NCBI GenBank assembly: GCA_963829725.1
Contig: CAWHJW010000014.1
Coordinates: 248,001 to 312,000, forward strand
DNA: 64,000 nt
Reading direction: 5' to 3'
Source of the DNA: RYN-230 sp963829725
Lineage (GTDB): Bacteria > Actinomycetota > Actinomycetes > Streptosporangiales > Streptosporangiaceae
Position numbers and translations under genes: made by a program. The notes under the pieces are model-generated. The model did no database searches. It was not told where the DNA came from and saw nothing but the letters and a program-made list of their open reading frames with translations. How positions within the stretch are numbered: the stretch's first letter is position 1; each line of letters starts with the position of its first letter. Positions 61,201 to 64,000 of the stretch are shown one piece after another.

Positions 61201-61890
61201 CTAGATGACGGCCCGGATCGCCCGGTCGAACTCGGTCACATGCCGTCGCGCGATCCCGGCGGCCTGGCTCTCGTCGCCCGAGATCAGCGCGTCCAGCAGC
61301 GCGCGGTGCTCCCCGACATGGGCCGCCATGTCCTCCAGCCGGTCCAGGAACAGGCACCAGATGCGGGTGGCCAGATTGCCGTAGCGGATCAGGGTGTCCT
61401 CGAGATAGGGGTTGCGGGTCGCGGCGTAGATGGCCCGGTGGACCTGGGTGTCCAGGGTCATCAGCTCGCCCGGGCGGTCACCCGGCCCGGCTGCGGCGGC
61501 CACCTCGCTGGCCAGCGCCTGGAAAGCGGTGCGGTCGGCCGGGGCGGCGTGCCGGGCCGCGCTGGCCGCCGCGGCCGGCTCCAGCAGTTCGCGGACCTCG
61601 GAGATATGCCGCAGGTCGGTGACGTTGATCTCGGTGGCGAAGGTACCCCGCCGCGGGTAGGCGACGACGAGCCGTTCGTGTTCCAGCCGCTTGAGTGCCT
61701 CCCGGACGGGCGTCCGGCCCATGCCCAGGCTCAGGCACAGCTCCTCCTCGTTGATCGGCGCGCCCGGCCGGATGTCGAGCCGGACCAGCCGGTCCTGGAT
61801 CGCCCGGTACGCCAGTTCGGCCAGGGACGGCGGTTCACCGGGCGCGCCGCCGCGAGCCGGGCGCTCCTGCGGCTTGACCATGAAATCCAC
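61201..61890 (-). CDS. GntR regulator (FCD type)
   Basis: A 229-residue FadR-like regulator: LAYRAIQDRLVRLDIRPGAP, ELCLSLGMGRTPVREALKRL, YPRRGTFATEINVTDL, then an FCD domain with ISEVRELLEPAAAASA, DTQVHRAIYAATRNPYLEDT and HVGEHRALLDALISGD bearing the metal-binding histidines. Start is GTG 61890 or ATG 61881. It is divergent from the flavoprotein gene with a palindrome between, and so probably represses it. Confidence 0.92.
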   Translation of the reverse strand: MDFMVKPQERPARGGAPGEPPSLAELAYRAIQDRLVRLDIRPGAPINEEELCLSLGMGRTPVREALKRLEHERLVVAYPRRGTFATEINVTDLRHISEVRELLEPAAAASAARHAAPADRTAFQALASEVAAAAGPGDRPGELMTLDTQVHRAIYAATRNPYLEDTLIRYGNLATRIWCLFLDRLEDMAAHVGEHRALLDALISGDESQAAGIARRHVTEFDRAIRAVI

Positions 61891-61907
61891 GCCCTTTAGT
61901 CTACCAA

Positions 61908-61919
61908 CTGATATATCAG
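61908..61919. promoter_or_regulatory. Palindrome in the GntR/flavoprotein divergent promoter
   Basis: CTGATATATCAG is a perfect 12-bp palindrome in an AT-rich patch, 17 bp before the GntR start and 83 bp before the flavoprotein start. A GTATAC lies just to its right. Confidence 0.65.
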
Positions 61920-62002
61920 ACGTATACCAATCGCCTGGCTGTCCGGGCGCAGCGGCGGGTGCTGCCGCGGGGCCGGGCGGGACGACCAGTGAGGATCAGC
62001 GG

Positions 62003-64000
62003 ATGAGTGAGTTCCCGGCCCGGGCCAGCGCCGTCATCGTGGGGGCCGGGATCGTCGGCAACAGCCTGGCCTGCCACCTGGCCCGGCTTGGCTGGCAGGA
62101 CCTGGTCCTGGTGGACAAGGGCCCGATGCCCAACCCGGGCGGCTCCACCGGGCACGCCTCCAACTTCATCTTCCCCATCGAGTACTCGAAGATGATGATG
62201 GAACTGACCCGGGACAGCACCGAGCAGTACCAGGCCCTCGGCGTGTTCACCTGCAGCGGCGGCATCGAGGTGGCCCGCACCCCGGCCCGGATGGCCGAGC
62301 TGCGCCGCCGGTGCACCGCGGCCAAGGCGTGGGGCATCCCGGCCCAGGTGATCACCCCGGCCGAGGTGGCCAAGCTCGTGCCCTACCTGGACGAGTCCGT
62401 CATCCTCGGCGGCGCGCACTTCCCCACCGTCGGGGTCGTCAACTCGCTGCGGGCCGGCACCCTGATGCGGGAGGAGGCCCAGGCGTCCGGCGCGCTCCGG
62501 GTGCTGGCCGGCGCCGAGGTGCTCGGCATCGACACCGCCGGGGCCGGCCGGGGCGGCGTGCCGCGGATCACCGCGGTGCGGACCACCGCGGGCGACATCG
62601 AGACGCCCATCGTCGTCGTGTGCTGCGGCGTGTGGAGCCCCCGCATCGCCCGGATGGCCGGGGCGCACATCCCGCTCACCCCGATCGTGCACCAGATGAT
62701 CAGCGTCGGGCCGATCGCGCTGTTCGCGGACACGGCGGGGGAGATCAGCTACCCGATCGTGCGGGACGTGGACACCAACATGTACGAGCGGCAGCACGGC
62801 GGGGACATGGAGGTGGGCTCCTACGCGCACCGCCCGATCATCGTCAGCCCGGACGACATCCCGTCCATCGAGGAGTCGGCGCTGTCCCCGACGGAGCTGC
62901 CGTTCACCGCAGACGACTTCGACCCGCAGCTGGCCGAGGCCCTGGAGCTCATGCCTGAGCTGCTCGGCGACGAGAGCGCCGGGGTCCGGTACGCGATCAA
63001 CGGGCTGATCTCGATGACCCCGGACGGCCACCCGCTGCTCGGCCCGGTGCCTGAGGTGGACGGGCTGTGGTCGGCGGCGGCCAGCTGGATCAAGGAGGGC
63101 CCGGGCGTGGGCCGCGCCGTCGCCGAGTGGATGAGCGGCCAGGTCCCTGCGGTGGACGTGGACGAGGCCAGCATCGCCCGGTTCTACCCGTGCCAGCGGA
63201 CCACCACGCACATCGAGGCGCGGGCCCGCGAGGGCTTCAACAAGATGTACGGCATCGTGCACCCGGCCGAGCAGTGGGAGTCCGGCCGGCCGGTCCGGGT
63301 CAGCCCGGTGTACGGCCGGGAACGCGAGCTCGGCGCGGTGTTCCACGAGACCGCCGGGTGGGAGCGCCCGCACTGGTACGCCTCGAACGAGGCGCTGCTG
63401 GAGCGGTATGAGGGACGGCTCATGCCGCGCACCGACGAGTGGGACGCCCGCTGGTGGTCGCCGGTGATCAACGCCGAGCACCTGGCCATGCGGGAATCCT
63501 GCGCGCTGATCGACCTGTCCGCGTTCGCCATCTTCGACGTGACCGGGCCGTCCGCGCTGGAGGCGGTCCAGTCGCTGGCGGTCGCCCAGCTGGACGTGGC
63601 GCCCGGCCGGGTCGTCTATACCTCGCTGCTGGACGAGCGGGGCGGGTACAAGGCCGACCTGACCATCATGCGGCTCGGCCCGCAGCGGTTCCGGGTGGTC
63701 ACCGGCGGGGCCACCGGCCTGGCCGACCTGGCCTGGTTCGCGGCGCACCTGCCCGCCGACGGGACCGCCGCGCTGGCCGACCTCACCTCGGCCCAGGCCA
63801 CGCTGGGCCTGTGGGGCCCGCGGGCCCGCGAGGTGCTCCGGGCGGTGACGGCCGGCGATGTGAGCCACGATGGATTCCCGTTCGGCACCTGCCGGGAGCT
63901 GGAGATCGCGGGCCTGTCCGTGCTCGCCTCGCGCATCTCCTACGTCGGCGAGCTGGGCTGGGAACTGCATGTGCCGATGGAGCAGGGCGGCCGACTGTGG
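62003..64000 (+). CDS. FAD-dependent dimethylglycine/sarcosine-dehydrogenase-like protein, 3' end cut
   Basis: The visible 666 residues open SAVIVGAGIVGNSLACHLAR (FAD-binding GxGxxG). PGGSTGHASNFIFP follows, with a His where DMGDH-type enzymes attach FAD covalently. Next come MTPDGHPLLGPVPEVDGLW and the start of a GcvT-like folate-binding domain (SCALIDLSAFAIFDVTGPS, SYVGELGWELHVPM). Such enzymes remove N-methyl groups and pass them to tetrahydrofolate. The frame is open to the window edge. The GntR gene and palindrome upstream suggest substrate-induced control. Confidence 0.9.
   Translation, partial: MSEFPARASAVIVGAGIVGNSLACHLARLGWQDLVLVDKGPMPNPGGSTGHASNFIFPIEYSKMMMELTRDSTEQYQALGVFTCSGGIEVARTPARMAELRRRCTAAKAWGIPAQVITPAEVAKLVPYLDESVILGGAHFPTVGVVNSLRAGTLMREEAQASGALRVLAGAEVLGIDTAGAGRGGVPRITAVRTTAGDIETPIVVVCCGVWSPRIARMAGAHIPLTPIVHQMISVGPIALFADTAGEISYPIVRDVDTNMYERQHGGDMEVGSYAHRPIIVSPDDIPSIEESALSPTELPFTADDFDPQLAEALELMPELLGDESAGVRYAINGLISMTPDGHPLLGPVPEVDGLWSAAASWIKEGPGVGRAVAEWMSGQVPAVDVDEASIARFYPCQRTTTHIEARAREGFNKMYGIVHPAEQWESGRPVRVSPVYGRERELGAVFHETAGWERPHWYASNEALLERYEGRLMPRTDEWDARWWSPVINAEHLAMRESCALIDLSAFAIFDVTGPSALEAVQSLAVAQLDVAPGRVVYTSLLDERGGYKADLTIMRLGPQRFRVVTGGATGLADLAWFAAHLPADGTAALADLTSAQATLGLWGPRAREVLRAVTAGDVSHDGFPFGTCRELEIAGLSVLASRISYVGELGWELHVPMEQGGRLW

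Noticed and set aside
61916..63970. Long minus-strand open frame (684 codons)
   Set aside because: It is antisense to the DMGDH-like flavoprotein gene, which has clear FAD and GcvT motifs; composition is the Arg/Gly/His-rich pattern of a shadow frame in high-GC DNA.

Overview
The window is high-GC DNA from an actinomycete. Very strong GC at third codon positions opens long antisense frames over most genes. GTG/TTG starts and GGAGG-type ribosome sites are common. Several families are actinomycete hallmarks: an Scr1-type XRE regulator with DUF397 partners, an SAV2177-like (DUF574) methyltransferase, RsbW-type ATPases, an accessory SecA2, a HelD-type RNA polymerase motor and a CGNR zinc-finger regulator. 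I would place it near Streptomyces or Streptosporangiales, but cannot name a genus. I see no rRNA, tRNA or CRISPR array.

Layout. 0-7 kb: YCII fragment, carboxymuconolactone-decarboxylase protein divergent from a LacI regulator with paired operators, an anti-sigma-type ATPase, a scrambled TetR/SDR junction, a frameshifted 2-hydroxyacid dehydrogenase, chitinase debris on both strands, and an ATPase/NUDIX operon facing a small GntR. 7-12.2 kb: a tightly packed cassette of a HerA-like ATPase, a zeta-toxin kinase with a long acidic tail, and a small partner protein. The last two genes are clearly AT-richer than the rest, so they look acquired. 12-27.5 kb: trehalose-6-phosphate synthase, regulators, an OmpA lipoprotein/membrane protein pair, Scr1/DUF397 genes, HIT, SDR, CGNR, methyltransferase, FUSC transporter, SerA and a MerR-PP2C fusion.

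27.5-36.3 kb: an alpha/beta hydrolase, an NgoMIV-type restriction endonuclease followed by only a stub of its presumed cytosine methyltransferase, SecA2, a decayed PLP decarboxylase, a HelD-like motor and a DinB polymerase lacking one catalytic aspartate. 36.5-46 kb: a FadR-regulated operon (enoyl-CoA hydratase, CaiB CoA-transferase, signal-less solute-binding protein, DUF4432 epimerase-like protein) divergent from an FAH-family hydrolase, then a histidine phosphatase and a choline-dehydrogenase-like GMC oxidoreductase. 46-51.4 kb: glycosidase debris, a ClpX-type zinc-finger protein, and a two-gene unit of a SIR2-STAND-TPR protein (NLR-like, candidate anti-phage defence) with a single-pass membrane protein. 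51.4-64 kb: an Orn/Lys/Arg decarboxylase-family enzyme, a secreted GH9 cellulase, aldehyde dehydrogenase with IclR, a nucleotidyltransferase-like protein, a metallophosphoesterase, an APC permease, a FCD-type GntR regulator and a dimethylglycine/sarcosine-dehydrogenase-like flavoprotein cut by the window edge.

The choline-dehydrogenase-like, aldehyde dehydrogenase and DMGDH-like genes could together oxidise choline or methylated amines, but they are not one operon. Seven otherwise well-conserved genes carry one- or two-base frameshifts, often in C/G runs. Either the assembly has residual indels or these genes are freshly broken. By contrast, the TetR/SDR junction, chitinase pieces, methyltransferase stub, PLP decarboxylase, GH62 tail and DUF4143 fragment are real deletion or rearrangement scars, since large parts are missing.
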